64,000 bases of DNA from Symsagittifera roscoffensis (Eukaryota; Xenacoelomorpha; Acoela; Convolutidae), in assembly GCF_963678635.1 (NCBI RefSeq), contig NC_087064.1, forward strand, positions 34,076,369 to 34,140,368, in the 5' to 3' direction. The notes below the pieces were generated by a model that ran no database searches, had not been told where the DNA came from, and saw only the letters and a program-made list of their open reading frames with translations. How positions within the stretch are numbered: position 1 is the first letter of the stretch; each line of letters begins with the position of its first letter. A program made the position numbers and the translations under genes. Positions 1 through 9,781 of the stretch are shown piece by piece.

Positions 1-330
1 AATTATTTGAAGTAATGATCGTAGTGAGTGCTCTTATATAGGTGTTGGTGATTTTCTTTTTGCGTTTTTTTTCAGGAAAAAGTTTTCTAATTTGCTCACG
101 CATTTCTCAGCGTTATAATAGTTTTATCTAATGATCCAGTTTTGGTCAATTTTATCACAGAAGCATCAATCTTAAATTTCGAAAGTTAAAATAAACAAGT
201 CATTTTTTGTTTCTTTGCGTTCATTACTTTTTTTACAATTGTCAGTTGGCTAAGTTTTTTTTTCGGCTTCAGTCGTATTTTTTTTGCTGGGTTGTCATGA
301 TATGTTTATGCGGTACCGTTTGTGCGATAT
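1..330. repeat. Dispersed intron/intergenic repeat, copy A (partial)
   Basis: This stretch shares a run of landmarks with 28052-28700 and 38190-39310. They are a GATCCAGTTTT-type block, then a TTATCA...CAATCTTAAAT block, then TTTGCGTTCA(T/C)T, then a TTGGCTA(T/A)GTTT block. The copies are diverged and I cannot fix the ends. No coding potential is visible. It is probably a non-autonomous mobile element, but I do not recognise the class. Confidence 0.4.
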
Positions 331-1406
331 GTTTGTTAATTGGTGCAAAGTAGTGCTGCGTCTTTGTGTTGAATTGAGATCCATTTACCGTCGAAGCCTG
401 ATGGAAAATCATAAAATTGGCTCGTTATAGCTCTGATCAATTTGTACTTACTAGCGAAAAAGTGAGCCGAAGTTGATTTTTCATTTCATTTTATTGATAT
501 TCTTTCATTAACAAAAAGTAATGGTTTTCAGCTTTTCCACTTACATAGTTTTTCTTCATTTTTTTTGTGTGCCGCTTTCATTTTTTTCTTTCTTGTCGCC
601 TGCTTCCCAAAGTTTGACATTCCTCAAGTACTGAAACAGAAAAAAAGTTTTTTATTGTATTTTTTTCCCATAAAGTTTTTCTCAGTTTTTATAGCCATTG
701 TAGCAAAATAATGATGAAATGCTCAAAAAGTTTTGGTGCTTGGCGAGAAATTGGGTACTTGAGTTTTTCCCGTAACAGCTTTTCGTACGACTCATCTCGG
801 CTGAACGGACCTTTTTGCCAATAGAGATCTTATGAGCATGTTTGCATTTCAAATACCTCTTTATTCGAAATTCGTTTTTATGATGTTTCGAGGTTTACCG
901 ACTCCGTTTTTGTAAAATTTTTGATTTTCGCGTTTTTTTTTTCAATTATTAAGTGTATTCCGGTTATTAAATTTTGATTTACATTATGTTGGCTTAGTTG
1001 TCTTCTATTGCCCTGTTTGGAGGACAAAATGTATCTTAAACAAAATAATAATTGTAAAAGGATTTGGTTCATTTTTTACAGCCGAAGTCGAATAATGGCA
1101 TCAGTTTTTATCACATCAATGAGCTTCTAGCCTAGTTTTTTCAGCTGTTTTCTGTGCTAATGTTACGTTGGCATTATAAATTCATTTAAATCGAATTGTG
1201 ATAATTTTCCAGAGATCTGATTTTTTTCCAATGTTTTATTTCATTTAGTTGAATTTAGTGGCTCTCTTCATTTTTTGTCAATTGCTTGCCATGCTATGTT
1301 TAAGATATTTTACAAGTGGCGCGAAGCTCTGCTTCACCTCTGTATAATTTTTATAGTATACGTGTCTCTGATAGTATTATTATAATGAAGGATTTGTCAA
1401 ATAACA

Positions 1407-1430
1407 CAGCTTGCGAGCGTAGTGTTGTAC
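1407..1430 (+). promoter_or_regulatory. 24 bp block conserved between the two paralogue upstream regions
   Basis: The sequence from CAGCTTGCGAGC to GTGTTGTAC is identical at 7646-7669, while its surroundings have diverged. It lies about 620 bp before the first B-box start codon and about 230 bp before the second. It could be a 5' untranslated exon, a core promoter element or a binding site. Nothing in the sequence decides between these. Confidence 0.35.
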
Positions 1431-1660
1431 TATCGTTCCATTTTTACCACCAATTTTGTCTTGTGTAAAAAGTAATGCTTAATCTCAGATAATATGCTCA
1501 AGTTTTTTATTGGCAGAAAATTAGTTTACTTTTTTAAATCAGGCTTTTTTTCCGGTTTCGTTGTGTTTTGAACTTTTTTCACCTGACTGTGTAGTTAATT
1601 GCCTGCCTGTGTTGTTTTAGGCAACATCTTTTGTTATTAAATGCTCAGCTCTCAATAACT

Positions 1661-1970
1661 GAGTGGGTTGGAATCCCTCATAGGCGAAGGACCGAATTGG
1701 TGAAAATAAAAATCAGCCAATCAGTTTTTAGTATTCTATAATTTGGAAAGAAAGCGTGAAAATCCGTAAGAAAGTGAACATTTCCAGGGATTGGCCGAAT
1801 ATAAAAACGGCTGAAACACGCAAAATTTTCAAATAGTCGCACTGGCTGTGTCGGCGAATTGGAACAAATTATATGTATTTCAAGGGTTTCGTTATAAAAG
1901 AAGCAAGAAAATGGTTCAATTCATTCTTTTCGGTCCTTCGCCCATGAGAATAGCCCCTACCGAGTGGTTT
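1661..1970. mobile_element. MITE with 9 bp target duplication upstream of B-box gene 1
   Basis: Inverted ends beginning GGAATCCCTCATAGG (1670) and, on the other strand, GGTAGGGGCTATTCTC (ending 1961) share the inner core GGCGAAGGACCGAA. The flanks GAGTGGGTT (1661-1669) and GAGTGGTTT (1962-1970) look like a target-site duplication with one change. There is no ORF. The equivalent place upstream of the second B-box gene lacks this element, so it was inserted in copy 1 after duplication or lost from copy 2. The GG...CC ends and 8-9 bp duplication match the elements at 18.4-21.2 kb. Confidence 0.7.
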
Positions 1971-2000
1971 TAATTTAACTGGGATCGAAATTTTGATTTC

Positions 2001-2038
2001 AGATCATAATGAAAATAGTTCAGCAAAATGGCCACTAA
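2001..2038 (+). promoter_or_regulatory. Splice acceptor plus 9-codon upstream ORF overlapping the B-box gene 1 start
   Basis: A TTGATTTCAG acceptor ends at 2002, so a 5' exon or trans-spliced leader is expected. An upstream ATG at 2009 opens a nine-codon frame (MKIVQQNGH) that stops at 2036-2038, 6 nt after the main ATG at 2028-2030, in the +1 frame. The same arrangement, with the same 19 nt offset and the same length, is kept in the paralogue at 7860-7889. It could reduce translation of the main frame. Confidence 0.5.
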
Positions 2039-3713
2039 GGACGCTGAGTCAACGTGTACAAATTGCGACGACGTCGTTCCTTTCGAGAGCATCTTAAAAT
2101 GTGTCACTTGTTCAGATAAAGTAACCGATCCGGACCAACCATTGCTACTTCTATGCGATGGCTGTATCAAATTACATATCAAGAAAAACCACAAATTTAC
2201 TGACAGTAGAGGATTCGAACCATCAGTCTGCAAAGAACATTTTCAACTGTGTTCTGAATTCTGTATAACTTGTGAAAAAGTTTGTTGTACAAAGTGTCTC
2301 AGAGTCCACAGCGAGCATAAATTTGAGCCTCTGAAAGAAAAGGCCGATGAAATCCGAGCGAAAGTCTTTGAAGCTTTGACACAATGGGAGTTGAATGAAA
2401 AACCGGCGCGAGCGAAAAAAGAGATGGTATCTGCAAAAATGACTAGTCAAAAAGAGGATATTAAAAAACTGCTTGATTATGTAGAAAAGAAAGTCGACGA
2501 AATGAAAACTGATGTTGTTCGCGAAATTCGAAGTAATCTAATTGACTTGGAAAGTTCTGAGAAAGAAATCGAAGATCACATTATGAAAATAGTTTTCTTG
2601 CAGAAAGATTTAAGAGGTTTGTTGCAAAATTCAGAAAGTGCAATGGTGGAAAAATTTAAAGAAACTTCGAAAGTAATTGACAATTGCCTTGAATGGCAGA
2701 AACAAATCGAAAAAATGACTTTTGATAATTATGATCAAATAGCTGATGCTGGTTGTTTGGACGCTTTTTTTGAAACAACTTGTGTTCAATTCAAAAAGCA
2801 ACTCAAGAAGGCCTCAAGGCAAAAAAAATGGCGAGCTGATGCAGAAGTTTGTGGCAGCAAATTTTTAGAGTTTAACCAACGTCGAGATCGGTCATACTTT
2901 TCTAATCTGGACGGGCGTGTGATTTTTGTGGAATCTTCTTTATTTTTTTACAATATTTATCAATTTTCAGTAGACGCTGAAGCTCAACTTGTTAGTCAAC
3001 AGAAAATTGGTGCCGGCACGTTGCGCAGTCTTTGCGTAAAATTGGTTTATTATATCGATAATTCTTATATTCTTCTTCTTTTTGAAAGGAAGTCGTCACC
3101 TGTTCTTGTGAGCTGTTTAACCGGCGAATTGGTGAACGATTTTCATGTTCCGCATCCCACAATATCCAATGTTGTTACACCATTCCTAGGTACTAATAAA
3201 GTCGAATGGATTTTCTGGGCCGCTTCAGCTTTAAAATCTACCTACGATGGATTGCGAATAAAATGCTCGAGTATGCCAAATAACCTACTGAATACTTTTT
3301 CTTCGGAGTATCTTGGTTACTTTGAGCCCAGGAAAAAGGAAGTAATCGCCATCAAAAGGAGAGATGGAATTCTTGTTGCAGAAATAATATCTTTTTCCGT
3401 TCACCGGTTAAACTTAATAGATTGTGTATCGTACCAAAAGTGTTATCCAGAAACTATATACATGATACTGTGGAGCAAGGAATCGAGTCTCTCAATTATT
3501 TTGAGCCATGGCGCAAAAGGGACTTGGATAGTCAAAGAGAAAGTTGATTGGAGTTGTGGGCCGATAATCGAATCATTTACCTTTAAACAATACCTCGTTC
3601 CAAAAGTATACAGCACCTCTACCAACACGCACGTAGATATTTTTCTATTATGTGATACGCGTCCTGAATGCAACGAATTTGCCGATGAAAGCAATTTGAT
3701 GATTGAATATTAA
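2028..3713 (+). CDS. Double B-box, coiled-coil protein (TRIM-like without RING), paralogue 1
   Basis: A single uninterrupted 561-residue frame. Residues 10-55 form a B-box 1-like zinc site (C10, C13, C25, C28, C43, C46, H50, H55). Residues 68-97 form a canonical B-box 2 (C68, H71, C79, C82, C86/C87, C90, H94, H97). Residues about 105-270 are rich in charged heptads and should be a coiled coil. The last ~270 residues contain repeated beta-like stretches (YYIDNSY, LLLFE, IYMILWSK) that may form a propeller, but I recognise no named domain. There is no RING finger, so E3 ligase activity is not supported; B-box/coiled-coil proteins usually act as self-assembling scaffolds. The ATG at 2028 is chosen because the paralogue aligns from the same codon and an acceptor lies 25 nt upstream. 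Partner paralogue: 7879-9534. Confidence 0.85.
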   Translation: MATKDAESTCTNCDDVVPFESILKCVTCSDKVTDPDQPLLLLCDGCIKLHIKKNHKFTDSRGFEPSVCKEHFQLCSEFCITCEKVCCTKCLRVHSEHKFEPLKEKADEIRAKVFEALTQWELNEKPARAKKEMVSAKMTSQKEDIKKLLDYVEKKVDEMKTDVVREIRSNLIDLESSEKEIEDHIMKIVFLQKDLRGLLQNSESAMVEKFKETSKVIDNCLEWQKQIEKMTFDNYDQIADAGCLDAFFETTCVQFKKQLKKASRQKKWRADAEVCGSKFLEFNQRRDRSYFSNLDGRVIFVESSLFFYNIYQFSVDAEAQLVSQQKIGAGTLRSLCVKLVYYIDNSYILLLFERKSSPVLVSCLTGELVNDFHVPHPTISNVVTPFLGTNKVEWIFWAASALKSTYDGLRIKCSSMPNNLLNTFSSEYLGYFEPRKKEVIAIKRRDGILVAEIISFSVHRLNLIDCVSYQKCYPETIYMILWSKESSLSIILSHGAKGTWIVKEKVDWSCGPIIESFTFKQYLVPKVYSTSTNTHVDIFLLCDTRPECNEFADESNLMIEY

Positions 3714-3794
3714 ATTTCTGTAAAAAAAAAATTGCAACAAAACTGTAAATTCCTGTAACCATTGGTAAGCATGCGATTATAATGTAGATTTACG

Positions 3795-3800
3795 AATAAA
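3795..3800 (+). terminator. Polyadenylation signal AATAAA of B-box gene 1
   Basis: AATAAA lies 82 nt after the stop codon at 3711-3713 and is the first such hexamer downstream of it. Confidence 0.6.
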
Positions 3801-5289
3801 ATATTCCCGAAATTTTTTGTCGAGACTTTTTTATGTTCTTCACCTCATGTTTTTCAAATTATGCTGTATCTGATAGATTGAATTTGTCACCATTGTGATA
3901 AGTTAGGATATTGCAACTGGGTACTAGGCACTTTTTGTTAAAATTTTAGGTCATGGAATGGTGAATAATCAAGAATTGGTAATTTCAGATTGTTTTATTA
4001 TGGATACATAATTCACAGTGAATAGTTGGCCAAGAGATAATGTATTTAACTTATTCGGTGAATGTTGATATTTCGATTCACGGCTTGGTCTTGCATTTTT
4101 CATCGTATATATATAACTTTATTTAACGTTCTGTAAGGTATTGAATTTTTGCAAGGAGAACACATGACTATTCCAAAGACGTTTCTTGTTCATAATTCAC
4201 AGCAAAAACAGTCATATAGCTATAATAGTATGTCAAATTACGCTGGAAATTGACATGTGGGTAAAGGATCCTTAATTTTTAGTAATATAATCATTATATA
4301 ATGAAACAAGTTTTTTTTTGCTGATCATATTTTCTGATTCCTAGTTTTCGTCATATGTCGGGTCTGTCGGATTAGTTCTGGTTTTCGACATGTTTTGGAT
4401 CTAGCGGCTTAGTTTCCGAATGTTTTCTTTCTTATATGTGAGGTCATGTGTTTCTGCACTTCTTCATATATCGGCATTGCAGGGTTTTCCCTGTACTATT
4501 GCTTTTCGGATTAAATTTCAAACTTAGGGTTATGGATTCTTGTCTGCTTAAAGCCTGTAGGCGCTCTGTACTTTGATGAATTTTCTGATTTTTTGGGTTG
4601 ATACTCGATCAGTACCTTTTAACTAACATACAATGAGAGTCTGTAGCTTGAAGTTTTGTGAACTTTCATCAGAAATTGTATAAATTTGAAGTTTTTAAAT
4701 GTGCGATTTCTAGAAGGAAGTTCTGTTTTTTGTATTGAATCAAATAAAGGCGTTACGCTTCATTAAGAATTGCCAGATCGTTTTTTTTCTTATTTTTGTT
4801 TTTTTTTCTTACTTTTGTTGAAGTTGCGTACATGTTCTGCTCTAATTTCAGCATGATTTTATTTTGTTAAATTCAAACTATTCGATAAATTTTTTGACTG
4901 CTTAGGTCTTCTCCGTGTAGATACGAAATATTTTCCAAAATAGAAAGAATTTCAACGAAAAAGTTTGTATGTACATTTTATGGCTAGTTGGTTCATTTTC
5001 AGTGAAGCTTGTTTTTCCGAAAATACTTCTTGGCGCTAGGTTTCGATAATCCGAGACCCGAATGTAACATTTTTAAGTCAGTTGAAAGTTTTGAAATCCC
5101 CTGAAGTTTTGGTGAGTACTTTTGTTTTTTGTTTCAATCGTAGTTGTTTTTTTTGTGATCTTTGGATTTTTTCCCATTCGTATCAGAGATGCTGTTGTCA
5201 TATGGCCCTTGATTTTGAATAAATTTATGGACTATTTTGCAGCTAATAAACGTGTAGTTTTTTTGAATTTGTCCTGATTTTGATTCACA
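3801..5289. other. Intergenic DNA, nothing recognised
   Basis: AT-rich sequence with T-runs. Only very short frames occur and I see no domain, RNA gene or clear repeat boundary. Confidence 0.5.
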
Positions 5290-5662
5290 TTTTTTGAATT
5301 GAGATCCATTTACCATGTAGGCCTGTTGAAAAGTCATAGAATTGGTTTATTCTAACTCAAATTTGTTTGTGTTTCTTAGCTATATTATATGAGTAGCAGA
5401 AAATGTGCGGAGTAACATCTTTTTAATTCATTTGACTTGATAATTTTTAATCAGCACTCTTGCTCTGAAATGACAAATGGATTGTTTTCAGCTCTCCCAC
5501 ATACATATATATAATTTTTCATTTCTTTTCTCTCGCTTTCATGTTTTTCTTCTTCATTTCTTGTCTCCCGCCCCAAAAATTTCAGATTCCTCAAATTACG
5601 GTAACAGAAACATTTTTTCCATTGAAGCCAAGTTTTTTTACAGAAAAAGTTTTTTGTTGTTG

Positions 5663-6962
5663 TTAGGCCGGGGGCGGGTTGGGCTCGTCCGTCTCCAGGT
5701 CTAGAAACTTCTAGGCATCTAGCCGATGCCACAGCTATGCGGGGTAAATAGAGGCAGGGGTTTTGGGGGCAACTTCAAAAAGTGACAAATATGTGAAACG
5801 GCGCTGTCCAGTCGGAAAAGTAATTGTTTTGGCCGGATCGGAGGTGGAAGAGCTTACAGTGGTTATTTCTGGAGAGCGAGTGTTGTGAGGGTTCAATTTT
5901 TGGTGGAATGATAACTTTGAGGGCTTAATAGTTAAGTTGAGTTTCAGTGGTTTCTTTTTTTTAACAGTACAGAATAGAAGGGTGATTTTGATGAGGGACC
6001 AGGGATGAGTCTGGAAACAACTGTTGGTGATGTGAACGAAAATTAGAGAAACAAACTCAGAAGCTAAACGAGAGGTGGGCTTTGACGTGTAGGTGGGCCG
6101 TGGAGCTCAAGATGGTTCAGCTAGTAAAAACCGGGAGGGATTAATTTTGGGTAATCTGTCGGTTGTTTTTTGGAATGTTACTGTCAGCATGGGATCATGC
6201 AAGGGAGGCGTAATCTTAAATGGGTCTAATGAGGGCTTTGTAAGTTGGGAGTAGAGTTTTTTCTTTGACCCGAGATTGAACCTGCTAAGGCTTTCAGGAC
6301 ACCTATCTTGCGTCTGACAAAGCCAGCGGACCGTTTGCAGTGAGTGGCAAAACTAATGATCGGTTCAAAAGTAACGCCTAAGATCTTATGATTTTTGCTC
6401 CGCGGTAAAGGCTCATTGTTTAAAAACACACTGGGTGCTTTATTAAGAAGACTTTGTGTTCAGACAAAAAGTTACTAATCATTAAACGGACGGAAAACTT
6501 TGTTTCTAAGAAGAAAAAAGTACAGATGTTGTAGGTAGCCCTTTAATTGATGAGTTTGATGCTTTCTCAATATCAAAGCTTCGGGAGAATGGATGGATGT
6601 TGTCCGCATGGGAGGTGAGATGAAAATGGAGGAGGAGCGTCATATACGTAAACATTTTCATAAGTGGGTGATAATTTCCAACCCTGGGGAACTCAACAAA
6701 GAACTATTCAATGGGGATGACTGTTCGCGAAAGCAAGTAATGGCTTGACGCCCATGTAATTTGTTACTGAGCCAGTGCATTAGACCTCTTGGGTGCCGCT
6801 TGTCGTGAACTCGGTCCACGATGACACACCACGTCCAAAGCATTTGATGAATTCGTAGCGAGGACATTGCGTATGGGGGCAATTCTGTGATGTAAAATTT
6901 AAGGGTTGACAGTGCAGTGGTGGTGGATTAAAATGGGCGGAAATCATGTTCATGCTTGGCAT
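5663..6962 (-). pseudogene. Degenerate non-LTR retrotransposon (LINE) reverse transcriptase fragment
   Basis: Read on the minus strand, 6666-6692 encodes VPQGWKLSP, matching the GVPQGSVLSP block of LINE reverse transcriptases. The frame at 6226-6429 contains KILGVTFEPIISFATHC, matching the KxLGV...H block that follows the catalytic domain in Jockey/CR1-type elements. The frames are broken by shifts and stops and the catalytic YADD region is unrecognisable (HADN-like). The minus-strand 3' end lies near 5663, where a TAACAACAACAA-like tail abuts the duplicated flank. This is a dead, 5'-truncated copy; clade assignment is tentative. Confidence 0.7.
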
Positions 6963-7645
6963 TCGGTAGATATTAGATTATTAGAAAGATGAGCCTCTAT
7001 AAAATTTCATTTGCTGTGCAATGAATTGATACAAGTCTGTATCCTTATGATGTTGACAGCTTTTCGTCTTTATCTGGTTTGGGCAAAGCTTTGTGCTTTT
7101 TGAGTTTTTCTACATTTAAAGGATTGTTTTCAGTGAGCGAGGAATTAAAAAGAGAAGTTATGTAGTGCAATGCTAGAGGACCGAAATGTCTTCCATTTTG
7201 TATAGTTTGATTTTGAGTCGAATGGGCTAAATTGGTTCCGACTTTTATTGTCTGAATTTTTTTTTTATTTCGTCGTTGGTACGGCAAATTATATTTTCAT
7301 AATAATATTTGTTTCTGAAATAGATTTTCAGTTTATGTTTAATTTGTGACATCTTTTTTCATGACATCAATGAGCGTCTGCTCAAATATTGTCGGCTTTT
7401 TTCTATCCTAATTTCACTCTGGCACTTGCTTTTCTCGTATAAAAAATTTCGTTCGCGGCAAATCGTGATATTTATTTTTTGAAATATTTTTTTCCGATAT
7501 CTTTTTCATCTTGTTCAGCTTAATGAATTTCGTCAGTTTTAGTAATTAAGCTTGTCATAATATGCTAGTGATGCTTCTCCTCTGTATTTGTATTTTATAA
7601 TGGTCTCTTTTAGTAATATGATAATGAGGTAATTCTTTAACAAGC

Positions 7646-7669
7646 CAGCTTGCGAGCGTAGTGTTGTAC
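7646..7669 (+). promoter_or_regulatory. 24 bp conserved upstream block, paralogue 2
   Basis: Exact match to 1407-1430 within otherwise diverged upstream DNA. See that entry for the possible roles. Confidence 0.35.
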
Positions 7670-7851
7670 GATTCTTGCCTCATTGCCATAAAGTTCGCCC
7701 ATTTTTGTTTGCAATTTTGTTTTTTTTAGGATAATTTGCTTAAATTTTCTGCACATAAACTGTTACTCTGTAGAATATTAGCAAAAATTTCTGAAATTAA
7801 CTGATGCTCTTGATTATCCTATTAACCAATCAAGAACAAAATTTTGATTTC

Positions 7852-7889
7852 AGATTATTATGAAGATAGTTCAGCAAAATGGCCTCTAA
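7852..7889 (+). promoter_or_regulatory. Splice acceptor plus 9-codon upstream ORF overlapping the B-box gene 2 start
   Basis: A TTGATTTCAG acceptor ends at 7853. The upstream ATG at 7860 gives MKIVQQNGL and stops at 7887-7889, across the main ATG at 7879. Position, length and frame offset equal those of paralogue 1. Confidence 0.5.
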
Positions 7890-9534
7890 GGATGCAGAGT
7901 CAACGTGTACAAATTGCGAAGACGTCGTTCCTTCCGAGAGTATTTTGAAATGTGTGACTTGTTCAGATAAAGTAGCTGATCCGCAACAACCATTGGAACT
8001 TCTGTGCGGCGACTGCGTCAAATCTCATGTCAAGAAAAGCCACAAACTTGCTGACAGTAGAGGATTCGAACCATCAGTCTGCAGAGAACATAACCAACTC
8101 TCTTCTGAATTCTGTAAAACATGTGAAAAACTTTGCTGTGTGAAATGTCTCAGAGACCATAGAAAGCACGAATTTGAGCCTCTGAAAGAAAAGGCCACGG
8201 AAATCCGAGCTAAAGTCTTTGAAGCTTTGACACGATGGGAGTTATATGAAAAACCAGCACGAGCGCAAAAAGAGTTGGTATCTACAGTTATCATTAGTCA
8301 AAAGGAGGATGTCGAAAAACTGCTTAGTTATATTGAAAAGAAAATTGACGAAATGAAAACGAATGTTGTTCGCGAAATTCAAAGCAATTTGGTTGACTTG
8401 GAAGATTCTATGAAGGAAATTGAAGATCATATTTTGAATGTAGTTGATTTGCAGCAAGAGTTGAGAAGTTTGCTTCAAACCTCCGAAGGTGCAATGGTGG
8501 AAAAGTTTGGGGAAACTTTGAAGGTACTCGACAATCGCCTTGAACGGCATAAACAGATCGAAATATTGAAATTTGATGATTATGATCAAATTCCTGATGC
8601 TGGATGCTTGGACGTTTTTTTTGAAACAAGTTTTGTTGAAGTAAAAAAAGAACTTAAAAAGGCCGCTAGGGAAAAACAGGATTGCTTTGCTTCTAGCAAA
8701 TCTTGTCTCGCTTCAGCCGTAATTCATCGATCTTACTTTTCTAAACTGGACGGGCATGTCATCTTAATAGAAAGCAGCCAAATTGGTTTCAATATCTGTC
8801 AGTTTTCCGTAGACTCTGGAGCTCAACTTATAAATCAACAGAAAATTAGTGCCACTTTTGTGCCTATGTGTCTTGTGAGTTTCATTTATTATATCGACGA
8901 TTCTTTTATTCTTATTCTATTTGAAGATAAATCAACTGTTCTTCTTAGTAGCTTAACTGGCAAAGAGGTGAAAGATATCCATGCCCCATACCCCTTATTA
9001 TCCAATTTCATTACGCCATTTATTGTTGCAAATAAAGTTGAATGGATTTGCTGGGACGCTTCAATCAAAGCTTTATTATCTACCTATGATGAATCACATA
9101 TTAAATGCTGCAGCAAACCGAATAACCACCTTTCTACTTTTTCTTCGGATTATCTGGGGTACTTCGAGACCAGGACAAAGAAAGCAATCGCCATCAGAAG
9201 GAGAGATGGCATTCTTGTTGCAGAAATGATACTTTTTTCCGTTCACCGATTGAACGTAATAGATCATGTAACGTATTTGAAATCTTGTACCGGGACTATA
9301 TACATGGTACTGTGGAGCAAGGAATCCAATCTCTCTCTTATTTTTAACCAGATGGCGAAAGGGACTTTCGTAGTCAAAGAGAAGGTTGATTGGAGTTGTG
9401 GACCAGTAATCGAAACATTTATACTGAAAAAATATCTCGTTCCAGAAGTATTCAGTGACCATCCCTGTAAATATATAGATGCTTTTCTTGTATGTAATGA
9501 GCCTCCTAGTGTCTTCCAGGAGGAAAACGATTAA
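7879..9534 (+). CDS. Double B-box, coiled-coil protein (TRIM-like without RING), paralogue 2
   Basis: A 551-residue uninterrupted frame, alignable with 2028-3713 from the first codon nearly to the end. All zinc ligands are kept (C10, C13, C25, C28, C43, C46, H50, H55; then C68, H71, C79, C82, C86/C87, C90, H94, H97), whereas the non-ligand C75 has become S. A coiled coil spans about 105-270. The C-terminal ~270 residues keep the same hydrophobic pattern (YYIDDSFILILFE, IYMVLWSK) and are of unknown fold. Conservation of the zinc sites in both copies argues that both are functional genes. The C-terminal 15 residues differ. No RING and no PRY-SPRY or NHL signature is visible. Confidence 0.85.
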   Translation: MASKDAESTCTNCEDVVPSESILKCVTCSDKVADPQQPLELLCGDCVKSHVKKSHKLADSRGFEPSVCREHNQLSSEFCKTCEKLCCVKCLRDHRKHEFEPLKEKATEIRAKVFEALTRWELYEKPARAQKELVSTVIISQKEDVEKLLSYIEKKIDEMKTNVVREIQSNLVDLEDSMKEIEDHILNVVDLQQELRSLLQTSEGAMVEKFGETLKVLDNRLERHKQIEILKFDDYDQIPDAGCLDVFFETSFVEVKKELKKAAREKQDCFASSKSCLASAVIHRSYFSKLDGHVILIESSQIGFNICQFSVDSGAQLINQQKISATFVPMCLVSFIYYIDDSFILILFEDKSTVLLSSLTGKEVKDIHAPYPLLSNFITPFIVANKVEWICWDASIKALLSTYDESHIKCCSKPNNHLSTFSSDYLGYFETRTKKAIAIRRRDGILVAEMILFSVHRLNVIDHVTYLKSCTGTIYMVLWSKESNLSLIFNQMAKGTFVVKEKVDWSCGPVIETFILKKYLVPEVFSDHPCKYIDAFLVCNEPPSVFQEEND

Positions 9535-9775
9535 AACTACGAAGAATAACCAAAAATTACTCGGACAGCGATTCTTAATTAAATCTTAAATCTGTATAAA
9601 TACATTTTGATTAAAATTCTGAATGAAATCTATCTATTTTTTAATTGAGCGAGAAATTTCATGCCATTTTTAAGACGCCGCTATGTCGACTTGTTTAAGC
9701 GTGATATGCTATCTCTACATGACTTAGCTACAGTCTATATTTTTGAAGCTATGCTGTGCAAATAGGTTAAAACAA

Positions 9776-9781
9776 AATAAA
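9776..9781 (+). terminator. Candidate polyadenylation signal of B-box gene 2
   Basis: AATAAA lies ~240 nt after the stop codon. An earlier ATTAAA near 9611 is an alternative. Confidence 0.4.

Larger units (their letters stand above)
365..3810 (+). repeat. Segmental duplication, copy 1
   Basis: The block begins with a sequence reading GAATTGAGATCCATTTACC near 371 and ends after the polyadenylation signal of the first B-box gene. The same start landmark recurs near 5296, and the homology continues through the second B-box gene. Flanking non-coding DNA is alignable only in patches (the start block, CATCAATGAGC near 1118 and 7365, the 24 bp block at 1407), while the coding parts align end to end. 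The two copies therefore look like an old tandem duplication with selection on the reading frame. Confidence 0.65.
5290..9640 (+). repeat. Segmental duplication, copy 2, interrupted by a LINE
   Basis: Homologous to 365-3810: it has the same GAGATCCATTTACC start landmark, the same 24 bp block (7646-7669) and the same gene. Compared with copy 1 it contains an extra ~1.3 kb of degenerate LINE sequence (5663-6962) and lacks the MITE found at 1661-1970. Confidence 0.65.

Noticed and set aside
8242-8629. Minus-strand frames under the second B-box gene
   Set aside because: They are antisense shadows of the conserved + strand coding region.
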